DNA of 64,000 nucleotides from Leadbetterella sp035299025 (GCA_035299025.1 DATGXK010000008.1:620001-684000); one strand, 5' to 3'. Positions 7,977 to 16,419 are shown, counted from the stretch's first letter. Notes: generated by a model not told the origin, from the sequence alone. Program-made: numbers and translations.

Positions 7977-9542
7977 TTATTCCTCTTCCTCTGTTTCTTC
8001 TGAGCTCTCCTCTTCAGACTCAGCTTCTTCCTCGGCCTCTTCTTCAGCTTCCTCTTCTTCGTATTCTTCTTCTTCCTCCTCAGACTCCTCTTCCTCGTAC
8101 TCCTCTTCTTCCTCAGATTCTTCCTCTTCTTCAGATTCCTCTTCTTCCTCGTATTCCTCTTCTTCCTCATCAGATTCCTCTTCTTCTTCAGATTCCTCTT
8201 CATCAGATTCTTCCTCTTCCTCGTACTCTTCTTCCTCAGACTCTTCTTCTTCCTCAGATTCCTCCTCTTCTTCGTATTCTTCTTCTTCTTCTGACTCTTC
8301 TTCCTCAGATTCCTCCTCTTCCTCGTATTCTTCTTCCTCAGATTCCTCTTCTTCCTCTTCAGATTCCTCCTCTTCCTCGTATTCTTCTTCCTCAGACTCT
8401 TCTTCTTCCTCTTCAGATTCCTCCTCCTCGTATTCTTCTTCTTCCTCAGACTCTTCTTCAGATTCTTCCTCTTCCTCGTACTCTTCTTCTTCTAAACCTT
8501 CAAACTGGCTTTCGTACTCTTCAAGTATTTCGTCATATTCTCCATCTCCCTCATACTGTTCTAATTCCTCAAATTCTTCTGGCAATTCTTCGTCATACTC
8601 CTCTATTTCGATTCCGTCCAAAGGATCAAATTTACCATAGTCGTCGGGGTTGTAAAAGACAAAATCTTTGCGGTTGTAGCCTCTGCCATCATCTACTACA
8701 GATTTTTTATCTTCTATCCACGTATCATCAGGCTCAGGAATTGGTGTTGACCTTCCGAAAATCCAACAATCTCCAAGGTTGAATTTCGGGTTGATCACAT
8801 ATTCAAAAGGCATGTAACAATAACCGCCATCGCCCCATCTTTCGCCCCAAGAGTTTCTGACAATAAATAATTTATCTACTTCTGAATACCCCACACAGAG
8901 CATAGCATGCAGCCCATGTGCACTTCTTGAAGCCTCTGTAGGCGATGGCATAGGCACCACACCTTTGTTTTTATTGCATGTATCGAAAGACGGAAAAAGG
9001 GCGATTCCGAATACTATCGGATATCCTTCGGCCAAACATCTCTTCCAGTCTTCTAACCTTACAGGCACAAACTTGGTCTTTTCTATTTTAAAATTTGCCG
9101 CAGCCTCATAAGATTTTTCATGCGGTTTTGCATTGACTTTGGTTTGATCATATGGCCAAGTTTCCTCTCTACATGCACCTATTTTCATTAAGCTATCCAC
9201 CGCATATTGAATATGACTTCCGGCATCCTTGATCTCTTTTCCGGCTCTAAGGCGGGCGTTGTAATAGATAAATAATCTACTAACATCAAAAGCTTTTTTT
9301 GCCAGGTATTTTTTTGCCAGGTACTCATAAGCTCCAGCTACAGCATTGGCCGTACAGCTGCTAAGACGCTGCTGGTCCTCAACTCTGGTCATGTGAGGCC
9401 TTAGATCAACCTTGTTTGGCAATTTGGCACTTTTGATACTCGACGAAGCCCTGTACTGCTGAGCCCCGGAACTTGGCGTCATGTAGGCATAACCCGAAAT
9501 CTCACGGTCGTCTCCGCCTTGATTTTTGAAACTTAATTCCAT
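7977..9542 (-). CDS. papain-like (C1A) cysteine peptidase with long Glu-rich C-terminal tail
   Basis: 521 residues. The catalytic domain covers about 40-265: oxyanion Gln57, nucleophile Cys63 in RLSSCTANAVAG, His212 in HGLHAMLCVGY and Asn230 in RNSWGERWGDGGY. This is the C1A/papain arrangement without a visible propeptide. There is no signal peptide, so the protein may be cytoplasmic or use another route. From about residue 315 to the end the sequence is almost entirely Glu with regularly spaced Ser and Tyr (blocks such as EEEESEEEEYEEEE), over 200 residues, strongly anionic and probably disordered. Such tails can bind Ca2+ or basic proteins; that is inference. It follows the caspase-like gene by 120 bp on the same strand. 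A hairpin lies just before its start. Confidence 0.88.
   Translation of the reverse strand: MELSFKNQGGDDREISGYAYMTPSSGAQQYRASSSIKSAKLPNKVDLRPHMTRVEDQQRLSSCTANAVAGAYEYLAKKYLAKKAFDVSRLFIYYNARLRAGKEIKDAGSHIQYAVDSLMKIGACREETWPYDQTKVNAKPHEKSYEAAANFKIEKTKFVPVRLEDWKRCLAEGYPIVFGIALFPSFDTCNKNKGVVPMPSPTEASRSAHGLHAMLCVGYSEVDKLFIVRNSWGERWGDGGYCYMPFEYVINPKFNLGDCWIFGRSTPIPEPDDTWIEDKKSVVDDGRGYNRKDFVFYNPDDYGKFDPLDGIEIEEYDEELPEEFEELEQYEGDGEYDEILEEYESQFEGLEEEEYEEEEESEEESEEEEEYEEEESEEEEEESEEEEYEEEEESEEEEEESEEEEYEEEEESEEEESEEEEEYEEEEESEEEEESEEEEYEEEEESDEEESEEEEESDEEEEEYEEEEESEEEEESEEEEEYEEEESEEEEEEYEEEEAEEEAEEEAESEEESSEETEEEE
7981..8500 (-). repeat. degenerate GAA/GAG repeat tract encoding the acidic tail
   Basis: About 520 bp in which one strand is nearly all purine (GAA/GAG codons interrupted by TCT/TCA-type Ser and TAC/TAT Tyr codons) and the other nearly all pyrimidine. 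Units of roughly 30-40 bp (Glu block, Ser, Glu block, Tyr) recur with small variations, implying expansion by slippage or unequal recombination. Confidence 0.85.
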
Positions 9543-9553
9543 TGTTCTGTTTT

Positions 9554-9569
9554 TGGTGGTTTACCACCA
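9554..9569. promoter_or_regulatory. perfect palindrome just upstream of the C1A peptidase start
   Basis: TGGTGGT-TT-ACCACCA ends 12 nt before the ATG at 9540-9542. In the mRNA it would form a 7-bp hairpin next to the ribosome-binding region; in DNA it could be an operator. It is followed in the same spacer by ATTAATTGG. The role is inferred from position only. Confidence 0.4.
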
Positions 9570-9662
9570 TTAATTGGTTAGAGATTAATAAAAAGATGAG
9601 GTAGATTTTTTGCGGCGTGCAAATCTAATTAAACACAAGTATAGTTTACCGGATGATTAGAC

Positions 9663-10859
9663 TTACTTTTTTATGTTATCTGGCGAAACCCATTCGTCCC
9701 ATTCGCTGCCATAGCCTTCATACCTGATATAATGCAGACACGAAAACTTTCTGAGCACCCTAGCTTTCATCCATTTTTGGTCATAAGAAGAATAAACTCT
9801 CACCAAAGCACCCAAAGCAAAATCTGACTTGCAAACAAAAGGTTTTACCCTACTGGCCTCCACCCACTCTATCTCGTTGTTGGTATAGCTGTAGAACCTA
9901 ACGTTTATGCCTTTGGCTGCGTCCGTATTGGTTATAAAGCCAAGGTAGTCTTCACCATCGTAATCTACCATTACGTGCTGGCCAATTCTTTTGTCTTTTT
10001 TGGTGGGTATTCCCTTTGTAACAACCCAGTTTTTAAGACCTTGCGGAATATAATAAGCGGCCTTTTGCCCTTCTACCACAGCCATTTCTTTGTCTACATA
10101 ATTGGCCAATTCTGCTAAACCGAGGCTTCCATTGGCATCCGTATCTGTGAAATTTTTTCCCTGAAGTCCGTAAAGTAATGCATTCGAAAACGTCCAGTTG
10201 CCCGTTGAAAGATCTTTGGGAACCACAGAATTGAGGGCCACAAAGTTCTTGGATTTATATTTTTGAGCTTCATCGGCCAATCCACCAGAATTGCAACAAT
10301 CAGCCACAAAGAAGGCATTTTTCCCTATAAAATTCTCATCCACGGCTTTTACTATTTCCTTGGCGGTCCATTCTCCTCCCGAGTAATTGGCGAAACACAC
10401 CTGGCTGTCGTCATTGTGATAGCCATGTCCGCAATAATAGAAAAAAAGCTGATCATCTTTTTGTGCCCTTTTCAAAAAATTATTGAATGCTCTTTTTACC
10501 TCAGGTGTTGTGGCTTCTTTGTCTCTGAAATAAACTATATGATCTGGGGCAATACCACTCTCTTGAAAAAATTTCAATATTTTGACATCTACTCTTCCGC
10601 GTTTGTCAAACGATGCGAAAGACTCCTTATCGGCCCATTCGAGTACACCCACCATAAAAACCCAAGTGTTTTTATCAAAACTAGTTTTGGTTTGGGCAAC
10701 AGTTTTTTCTAGACCAAACAATAGGACTAAAGCCAGACAGATTTTAAAAAATAACGAGGGCTTTTGTATTCGCGGTTTCAAGGGCGATTTTACTTTGTAA
10801 GCTTGGCAGTTCAATGAACAAATATATTTTTTCAGGGTCAAAATAATATCAAAATCCAA
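9663..10859 (-). CDS. exported caspase-like peptidase (C14) with two Tudor-knot-like domains
   Basis: 398 residues from the first ATG. A TTG at 10779-10781 (residue 27) would give a normal signal peptide (ALVLLFGLEKTVAQ) and may be the real start. The caspase-hemoglobinase fold covers about 64-265, with the dyad His145 in YYCGHGYH and Cys189 in ADCCNSGG. An EF-hand-like loop DTDANGSLGLAE (239-250) suggests Ca2+ binding. Two small beta-barrel modules follow, at about 292-340 and 348-396; the second ends YEGYGSEWDEWV, the hallmark of Tudor-knot/chromo-barrel domains. Bacterial caspase homologues usually cleave after basic residues. It is the upstream partner of the C1A peptidase gene. The pairing suggests a shared process, unproven. 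Confidence 0.87.
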   Translation of the reverse strand: MDFDIILTLKKYICSLNCQAYKVKSPLKPRIQKPSLFFKICLALVLLFGLEKTVAQTKTSFDKNTWVFMVGVLEWADKESFASFDKRGRVDVKILKFFQESGIAPDHIVYFRDKEATTPEVKRAFNNFLKRAQKDDQLFFYYCGHGYHNDDSQVCFANYSGGEWTAKEIVKAVDENFIGKNAFFVADCCNSGGLADEAQKYKSKNFVALNSVVPKDLSTGNWTFSNALLYGLQGKNFTDTDANGSLGLAELANYVDKEMAVVEGQKAAYYIPQGLKNWVVTKGIPTKKDKRIGQHVMVDYDGEDYLGFITNTDAAKGINVRFYSYTNNEIEWVEASRVKPFVCKSDFALGALVRVYSSYDQKWMKARVLRKFSCLHYIRYEGYGSEWDEWVSPDNIKK

Positions 10860-10922
10860 TTTCTAAATATTTATGCAAGTTTAATTAACCAAATATTGAC
10901 TTTACGGTAAATTTTGAGATTT

Positions 10923-11729
10923 CTATTTCAATAATTTCTCCAATTCGGCATGGTATTTCGGAAATGTCGCAAGGTTTTTATGGCCTCCATTTTCTATGGT
11001 AATAAATGTACAATTTGCTATTCTACACAGCTTTCTGCCTGAGGCGTAAGGCACCACAAAATCGTCAGTCCCATGGAAAATACCAATAGGCATTTTTACA
11101 CCCTTTATCCACTCATCAGATGGAAACCGAAATTTCAAAAAATACTCAAATGGCACAAATGGCACCCGTGCTTTGCCTATATCGGCCATGTTATAATAGG
11201 GTGTTTCCAAAATAAGAGCATCTGCCTTTCGATTTTTGGCCAAAAAAGTAGCTATGCCAGTACCGAGTGATCTTCCATATATTATTACCTTTTTGCCCTT
11301 GTAAGGATAAATAACGCTATCGAATAGAAACAAGGCATCATTTAATACTTCTTTCTCCGAAAAGCCCCCTGTACTTTTCCCAAAACCTCTGTAATCGTAA
11401 AAAAAGACATCGTAACCCAGTGCTGTAAAATCTGTCGAATGCCTGCCCCATCTTTGGAGGTTATCGGCATTTCCGTGATTGTAGAAAACTATGCCTTTGG
11501 CATTTTTACTTCGAAACAAGACCCCATTGATCCGAATGTCTCTATTAATCGCTATATTGATTTCCTGAAACGACTCATCAAAAACATACTTGTAGTTTTC
11601 TGGGAGTTTAATAGGGTGTAAAATGAGTTTCTCCTGAAAAATCAGAAGCAATGCCGTCAGAAGCATGGCCCCCACAAGTATGTACTTCCCTATTTTCAAC
11701 ATTTTTTGTTTAAGGTTTATAAAAACCAA
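10923..11729 (-). CDS. membrane-anchored alpha/beta hydrolase (BEM46/ABHD13-like)
   Basis: 268 residues. An N-terminal hydrophobic segment (about 14-31) anchors the protein. The hydrolase core shows the oxyanion strand FYNHGNADN, the nucleophile elbow YGRSLGTG (Ser154), acid Asp223 in HGTDDFVVPY and His250 in ENGGHKNL. This order and the DYRGFGKS motif match the serine aminopeptidase S33/BEM46-like group, whose substrates are mostly unknown. An ATG at 11700-11702 (residue 10, MLKIGKYIL) is a likely alternative start with a more typical signal-anchor. It stands alone between the caspase gene and glpK. Confidence 0.85.
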   Translation of the reverse strand: MVFINLKQKMLKIGKYILVGAMLLTALLLIFQEKLILHPIKLPENYKYVFDESFQEINIAINRDIRINGVLFRSKNAKGIVFYNHGNADNLQRWGRHSTDFTALGYDVFFYDYRGFGKSTGGFSEKEVLNDALFLFDSVIYPYKGKKVIIYGRSLGTGIATFLAKNRKADALILETPYYNMADIGKARVPFVPFEYFLKFRFPSDEWIKGVKMPIGIFHGTDDFVVPYASGRKLCRIANCTFITIENGGHKNLATFPKYHAELEKLLK

Positions 11730-11857
11730 ATTTTACACTAATTTAGGGATTATTTTAAAACCAACCTTAAAGAAACTTCCATTCCTAAGTTAATAGAAAC
11801 ACAGAGAGGCGAGTCTTTCTTTGCGTCATAGCGACTTAGCGGTAATAAATTAAACTT

Positions 11858-13354
11858 ATGAAATTAATAGCCTCCATTGACCAAGGCACTACAAGTACGA
11901 GATGCATTTTTTTTGACAAAAAAGGAGAAATTGTGTCGGTAGCACAAAAAGAACACGAGCAGATATATCCTCAACCCGGCTGGGTAGAGCACAACCCCGA
12001 AGAAATCTGGAAAAACACCCAAGAAGTTATAGCCCAAGCTCGTATAAAAAAAGGTATAAAAATAGAAAACATCGTAGCCTGCGGTATTACCAATCAAAGA
12101 GAAACTGCGGTGGTATGGAACAAGCGAACTGGTAAGGCATATTACAACGCCTTAGTTTGGCAAGATACCAGAGTGGGAAAAACCGTAGAAAAACTAGAAA
12201 AGGAAATAGGGAGCGACTGGATAAGAAGCAAAACCGGGCTACCTCTAGCAACATACTTTAGTGGATTGAAAATTCAATGGCTACTCGACAACGTAGATGG
12301 GATTCGTGAAGATGCCGAAAAGGGAGAGGCTATTTTTGGCAATATGGATACATTTATTGTCTGGAATCTTACTGGAGGAATTAGGGGCGGTATACACATC
12401 ACCGATGTTACAAATGCCTCCAGAACACAGCTCATGAATCTCGATACACAAAGTTGGGATGACGAAATTCTGTCGAAATTGAATATTCCGAAAGCCATGC
12501 TGCCTGAAATAAAACCAAGTAGTATGAAATATGGCAATATTACAGCAGAGCCTCTGGCGGGCGTGCCCATTGCGGGTATTTTGGGTGACCAACAAGCTGC
12601 CTTGGTGGGACAAACTTGTTTCAAACCCGGCGAAGCCAAAAACACCTATGGCACAGGTTGTTTTATGCTTCTCAATACAGGCACAAAAGCCATTCCATCT
12701 AAGTATGGTTTATTGACAACCGTGGCCTATCAGTTTGAAAACCAGCCAGTTCATTTTGCTTTAGAAGGATCCGTGGCTATAGCAGGTGCTTTGGTTCAGT
12801 GGGTGAGAGACAACCTCGGTCTGATAAAAGAAAGCAGCGAAATTCAGAAACTTGCCGAAACTGTAGATGACAACGGTGGTGCATACTTTGTACCTGCTTT
12901 TTCGGGATTATACGCTCCCTACTGGGAAAATTCGGCACGTGGTGTGGTGGCAGGTTTAACAAGGTATGTAAACAAAAATCACATTGCCAGAGCGGTTTTA
13001 GAGGCCACAGCCTACCAAACATTAGATGTGCTGGAGGCTATGGAAAAAGACGCCGGCATTGAGATTTCATCGCTAAGAGTAGATGGCGGAATGACCGTAA
13101 ACGAACTTCTGATGCAGTTTCAGTCTGATATGCTCAAGGTGCCCGTGATAAGACCAATGATGATCGAAACCACGGCTTTGGGTGCAGCCTATGCGGCTGG
13201 CCTAGCAGTAGGTTATTGGGAAAATTTTGACGACTTGATAGCCAACTGGGGGGTAGATAAAACTTGGACACCTAAAATGGAAAATGGCATCAGAGATAAA
13301 AACGTGAAAGGTTGGAAAAAGGCCATTGAAAGGTCTTTAAATTGGGAAGATTAG
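11858..13354 (+). CDS. glpK: glycerol kinase
   Basis: 498 residues, standard for the FGGY kinase family. Family motifs seen: the phosphate-binding DQGTTSTRCIFF at residues 8-19, EHEQIYPQPGWVEHNP, the ADP-binding GDQQAALVGQTCFKPGEAK with the catalytic Asp, and the C-terminal RVDGGMTVNELLMQFQSD. It phosphorylates glycerol to glycerol-3-phosphate with ATP. The FGGY family has other substrates, but conservation around the glycerol-kinase motifs supports this call. No glpF or glpD is adjacent; an HpcH/HpaI aldolase follows with two bases between stop and next ATG, indicating co-transcription. Confidence 0.94.
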   Translation: MKLIASIDQGTTSTRCIFFDKKGEIVSVAQKEHEQIYPQPGWVEHNPEEIWKNTQEVIAQARIKKGIKIENIVACGITNQRETAVVWNKRTGKAYYNALVWQDTRVGKTVEKLEKEIGSDWIRSKTGLPLATYFSGLKIQWLLDNVDGIREDAEKGEAIFGNMDTFIVWNLTGGIRGGIHITDVTNASRTQLMNLDTQSWDDEILSKLNIPKAMLPEIKPSSMKYGNITAEPLAGVPIAGILGDQQAALVGQTCFKPGEAKNTYGTGCFMLLNTGTKAIPSKYGLLTTVAYQFENQPVHFALEGSVAIAGALVQWVRDNLGLIKESSEIQKLAETVDDNGGAYFVPAFSGLYAPYWENSARGVVAGLTRYVNKNHIARAVLEATAYQTLDVLEAMEKDAGIEISSLRVDGGMTVNELLMQFQSDMLKVPVIRPMMIETTALGAAYAAGLAVGYWENFDDLIANWGVDKTWTPKMENGIRDKNVKGWKKAIERSLNWED

Positions 13355-13356
13355 AA

Positions 13357-14145
13357 ATGCAAAATAAAATAAAAGATAAATGGACAAAGGGCGAGGTCGT
13401 AACCAACGCTTGGATCAGTACACCGAGTTCTTGGTCATCTGAAATAATGGCCAGTGTGGGCTTCGATGTAATGACCATCGACGCTCAACATGGTTTAGCT
13501 ACGGACCTGAGTACAATTTTGCCCATGCTTCAGGCCATTGAAGGAAGTGGAACGGTGCCTTTTGTACGCTTACCCGCCAACGACCCCGCATACATTATGC
13601 GTATGCTCGACGCTGGTGTGGCTGGCCTGATATGCCCAATGTTAGACACTGCCGAGGAAACTGCGGCATTTGTAAAAGCCGCCAAATATTATCCAAAGGG
13701 AAATAGAAGCCTTGGCCCTACCCGATCCAATGTAGTCTATGGTGAAAACTATGCGAAGCAGGCCAATGATTTCACCATTACTTTGGCCATGATAGAAACC
13801 CCCGATGCACTAAAAAACATCAGAGAAATAGCCCAAGTGCCAAACTTGGATGGGTTTTATGTAGGACCGTGGGATTTGAGCATGTCACTAGGCTACGAAA
13901 AATTGGCGGATTTTCAGGATCCAAGCTTTCTCGACATCCTAAAACATATACTTGCCGTGGCCACAGAAAATAATCTAGTGGTTGGTATTCACGCTGGTAC
14001 GCCGCAAAATGCTCGGCTATTTGCAGACTTGGGCTATAAATTCGTAACGATGATCAACGATTCTTCGGCTCTAAAAGCTATTGCCAAAAGTACTTTGGCA
14101 GAGTTTAAAGGTTCAGGAGAAAAAGGTAAATTGGGTGGATACTAA
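13357..14145 (+). CDS. HpcH/HpaI-family 2-keto-3-deoxy-acid aldolase
   Basis: About 262 residues from the ATG at 13357, chosen because it lies two bases after the glpK stop and gives the usual family N-terminus (MQNKIKDKWTKGE); an in-frame ATG at 13342 inside glpK is possible. Motifs: TIDAQHGLATDLS, PFVRLPANDPAYIMRMLDAG, GLICPMLDT, and YVGPWDLSMSLG. These are the metal- and pyruvate-binding segments of class II aldolases such as HpaI and RhmA. It cleaves 2-keto-3-deoxy sugar acids or 4-hydroxy-2-oxo acids to pyruvate and an aldehyde. The precise substrate is not readable. Pairing with glpK suggests a sugar- or glycerol-derived catabolic unit (inference). Confidence 0.88.
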   Translation: MQNKIKDKWTKGEVVTNAWISTPSSWSSEIMASVGFDVMTIDAQHGLATDLSTILPMLQAIEGSGTVPFVRLPANDPAYIMRMLDAGVAGLICPMLDTAEETAAFVKAAKYYPKGNRSLGPTRSNVVYGENYAKQANDFTITLAMIETPDALKNIREIAQVPNLDGFYVGPWDLSMSLGYEKLADFQDPSFLDILKHILAVATENNLVVGIHAGTPQNARLFADLGYKFVTMINDSSALKAIAKSTLAEFKGSGEKGKLGGY

Positions 14146-14183
14146 GTTTTGCTATTCAAATAAAACCATTAATCTGGCGAACA

Positions 14184-14228
14184 TAATCCCTAAATTAATA
14201 TGAATTTGGGGATTATAATCCCCAAATT
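14184..14228. terminator. convergent terminator region with three mutually complementary arms
   Basis: Arms B (14203-14215) and C (14216-14228) form a perfect 26-bp palindrome; C overlaps the stop codon of rhlE. Arm A (14184-14196) differs from C by one base and can also pair with B, leaving a 6-nt loop. It sits between the aldolase gene and the convergent helicase gene, so it probably ends both transcripts. Confidence 0.65.
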
Positions 14229-15610
14229 TAGTATTTCTTCTTAAAACCACCCTTGCTCTGTGGTTTTTTAGAACCAGCCTTGGGCTTTGCCTTTGCCGAC
14301 TTTTCTTTAGATTTCTCTTTTTCTTTGGCCTGAGCCTCTCTAAGTTTTATAAATTTTTGGTTCTTTTCTGATTTTTCGTGAAATGCACCTTTAAAATCCG
14401 GGTCTTCTTTTCTACGTTGATCATCCAGTTCTCGCAACATCGCTTGGCTTTCTTCAAACTCCGTTTCCTCTATCTTCACCTGTTTCGGAAGTTCTACTAT
14501 GGGTACCGTAGTACGAATAATCTTCTGTATTTTATTCAAATGATACTCTTCTGATGGCAGCAAGAATGTAATGGCCTCGCCTTCTAACTTTGCCCTACCA
14601 GTGCGGCCAATTCTATGCACGTAGTCTTCATAAATAAGCGGTACGTCGAAATTTATCACATGACTAACCGCATTGATATCAATACCTCTGGCCGCTACAT
14701 CAGTTGATACCAAGGCCTTTATCTTACCACCCCGAAAATCCTCCACGGCATTGATACGTGTATTTTGGCCTTTGTTGGCGTGTATTACCCTTACGTTTTT
14801 AGCACCCAAGACCTTCCTTTCCAAAAACTTAAAGACATTGTCAGCCACTGTTTTGGTTCTGCAAAAAATCATTGCCCGTGTTATCACTTCAGAATCAAGC
14901 AAGTAGCCCAAAAGATTAATTTTGGTCTTGAAGTTTGGCACATGATACACGCTTTGGGTAATGGTACTGGCCGCCGTAGCCGATGGTGTAATCTCCACTT
15001 TTATAGGAGCTTCCAGAAATTCCTCTGAAAGTTTTTCAACCCTCGGCTGAAAAGTAGCAGAAAACAAAAGATTCTTTCTTTTGCGAGGAATAATCTCCAA
15101 AATTCGGCGGATTTGAGGCATAAAACCCATGTCCATCATTTTGTCGGCCTCGTCCAATACCAAATATTGCAAAGTCTTGGTGTTGATTTCTCCCAAGAGG
15201 TACAAATCCATGAATCGGCCGGGAGTGGCAACAATTATATCTACACCCTTTTTGAGGTTTTCTATTTGCGTTTTTGGTCCTAAGCCGCCAAACAAAGCTA
15301 CATGACGAATGTCTGTATATTTGGCTAGCTCCACAATGGCCGCATCAATCTGCATCACCAGTTCCCGTGTCGGAGCAAAAATCATACAGCGAGCGTCCTT
15401 TCCCTGAGCATATTTGATTTTCATCAAAATTGGCAACAAATATGCGGCCGTTTTGCCCGTACCTGTTTGGGCAATTCCCAGTACATCGTGCCCAGCCAAA
15501 ACCAATGGAATAGCCTTGTCTTGAATCTCACTAGGCTCTGTATAACCCAAGTCTTCCACAGCCATAAGCAGCTGTTTGTTGAGGTCAAATTTTTTGAAGG
15601 CGTTTTCCAT
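14228..15610 (-). CDS. rhlE: DEAD-box RNA helicase, RhlE type
   Basis: About 460 residues from the ATG at 15608-15610. A further upstream in-frame ATG (15646) is less likely, because a TAnnTTTG box at 15628-15635 lies between the two. Motifs run in order: Q motif (GYTEPSEIQDKAIP), AQTGTGKT (I), PTRELVMQ (Ia), VLDEADKMMDMGF (DEAD), SATF (III), RAMIFCRTK (IV), STDVAARGID (V) and HRIGRTGRA (VI). The C-terminal ~80 residues are Lys-rich and end SKGGFKKKY, an RNA-binding tail. It unwinds RNA in ribosome assembly or RNA decay, and cold-induction is common. Confidence 0.95.
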   Translation of the reverse strand: MENAFKKFDLNKQLLMAVEDLGYTEPSEIQDKAIPLVLAGHDVLGIAQTGTGKTAAYLLPILMKIKYAQGKDARCMIFAPTRELVMQIDAAIVELAKYTDIRHVALFGGLGPKTQIENLKKGVDIIVATPGRFMDLYLLGEINTKTLQYLVLDEADKMMDMGFMPQIRRILEIIPRKRKNLLFSATFQPRVEKLSEEFLEAPIKVEITPSATAASTITQSVYHVPNFKTKINLLGYLLDSEVITRAMIFCRTKTVADNVFKFLERKVLGAKNVRVIHANKGQNTRINAVEDFRGGKIKALVSTDVAARGIDINAVSHVINFDVPLIYEDYVHRIGRTGRAKLEGEAITFLLPSEEYHLNKIQKIIRTTVPIVELPKQVKIEETEFEESQAMLRELDDQRRKEDPDFKGAFHEKSEKNQKFIKLREAQAKEKEKSKEKSAKAKPKAGSKKPQSKGGFKKKY

Positions 15611-15627
15611 AATATACAATTTGGGTG

Positions 15628-15635
15628 CAAAGATA
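15628..15635 (-). promoter_or_regulatory. TAnnTTTG (-7 type) promoter box for rhlE
   Basis: Minus strand reads TATCTTTG, matching the Bacteroidota -7 consensus, 17 nt before the chosen ATG. No clear -33 TTG is seen at the expected distance. Confidence 0.5.
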
Positions 15636-15753
15636 CCCAAGAACATAGGTTAAAACTGTATTTTCTGAACGTAAAATAATTTCAGGATAAAATCATACTA
15701 TTAAAATTCAGGTTTTTCGTAATATTATTATCAAATTCTAAAACCATACTAAT

Positions 15754-16356
15754 ATGAAAAAACTTCTTCTTTTGACTCTTCTTTTTACCTTACAAAAAAC
15801 CTCGGCACAATCATTTTTAAACCTCGAAATAGGTAATTCCATACTTTTACGACCAAATCTTGGGTATGAATATCGGTGGAAAAATAAGGCAGTTGGTACT
15901 AATATTAGGTGGCAAAGAAATGCTCATATTTGGGTCACCGAATGGCCAGGATTCATGAAAACTAAAGGCCTAAACTTAGATTTTATCTACAAGCATTATC
16001 ATAAAAAATATGTCTATGCCGAAACCGGTTTGAGAATAACTGCTTTTGAAGCTCCATTTTTGGTTGATGGTTGGCAGATTTCAAGTATTTATAATTCCGA
16101 CCGAAAAATTGAACCGTTTGTAAAGATCGGTCTGAACTCCGGTCGTGGCAAAAAAATACAGTGGGATTTGGGGGTTGGAGTTGGAAGAGTCTTTTCAACA
16201 AAAAATCTTTTTGTAAGCGAAAGCAATCTGATGAACAAGCAGTTTATTCCTTATTCAGAGCAGGAGTTAAGAGAAATTTACAAAAAGCCAGAGGGGATTG
16301 AAAGTAGCTGGGCACCCCATGCTCAATCGAGACTTTTTTATAGAATTAAGAAGTAA
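15754..16356 (+). CDS. secreted protein, probable small outer-membrane beta-barrel
   Basis: 200 residues with a Sec signal (about 1-18, ending KTSAQS). The mature chain has alternating hydrophobic/polar strands rich in Tyr, Trp and Gly: PNLGYEYRWKNKAVGTNIRW, YVYAETGLRITAFEA, EPFVKIGLNSGRG and WDLGVGVGRVF. These fit a transmembrane beta-barrel of 8-10 strands. The last residues (RLFYRIKK) are unlike the aromatic terminal strand recognised by BAM, so membrane insertion is uncertain. No family is recognised. It is not in an operon; dinB starts 63 bp downstream. Confidence 0.7.
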   Translation: MKKLLLLTLLFTLQKTSAQSFLNLEIGNSILLRPNLGYEYRWKNKAVGTNIRWQRNAHIWVTEWPGFMKTKGLNLDFIYKHYHKKYVYAETGLRITAFEAPFLVDGWQISSIYNSDRKIEPFVKIGLNSGRGKKIQWDLGVGVGRVFSTKNLFVSESNLMNKQFIPYSEQELREIYKKPEGIESSWAPHAQSRLFYRIKK

Positions 16357-16393
16357 GCTCCTAAAGCACGAACTATTTTGCCGAATACTTCGA

Positions 16394-16401
16394 TATTTTT
16401 G
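16394..16401 (+). promoter_or_regulatory. TAnnTTTG (-7 type) box upstream of dinB
   Basis: TATTTTTG, 18 nt before the TTG start codon of the polymerase gene. A TTTTG lies about 14 nt upstream, closer than the ideal -33 spacing. Confidence 0.45.
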
Positions 16402-16419
16402 TAAAAAAATGCTTAGAAT

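Noticed and set aside
7910..8203. Separate Lys/Arg-rich 97-codon gene
   Set aside because: It is the shifted frame of the GAA/GAG repeat of the C1A peptidase gene; noted only as a frameshift possibility.
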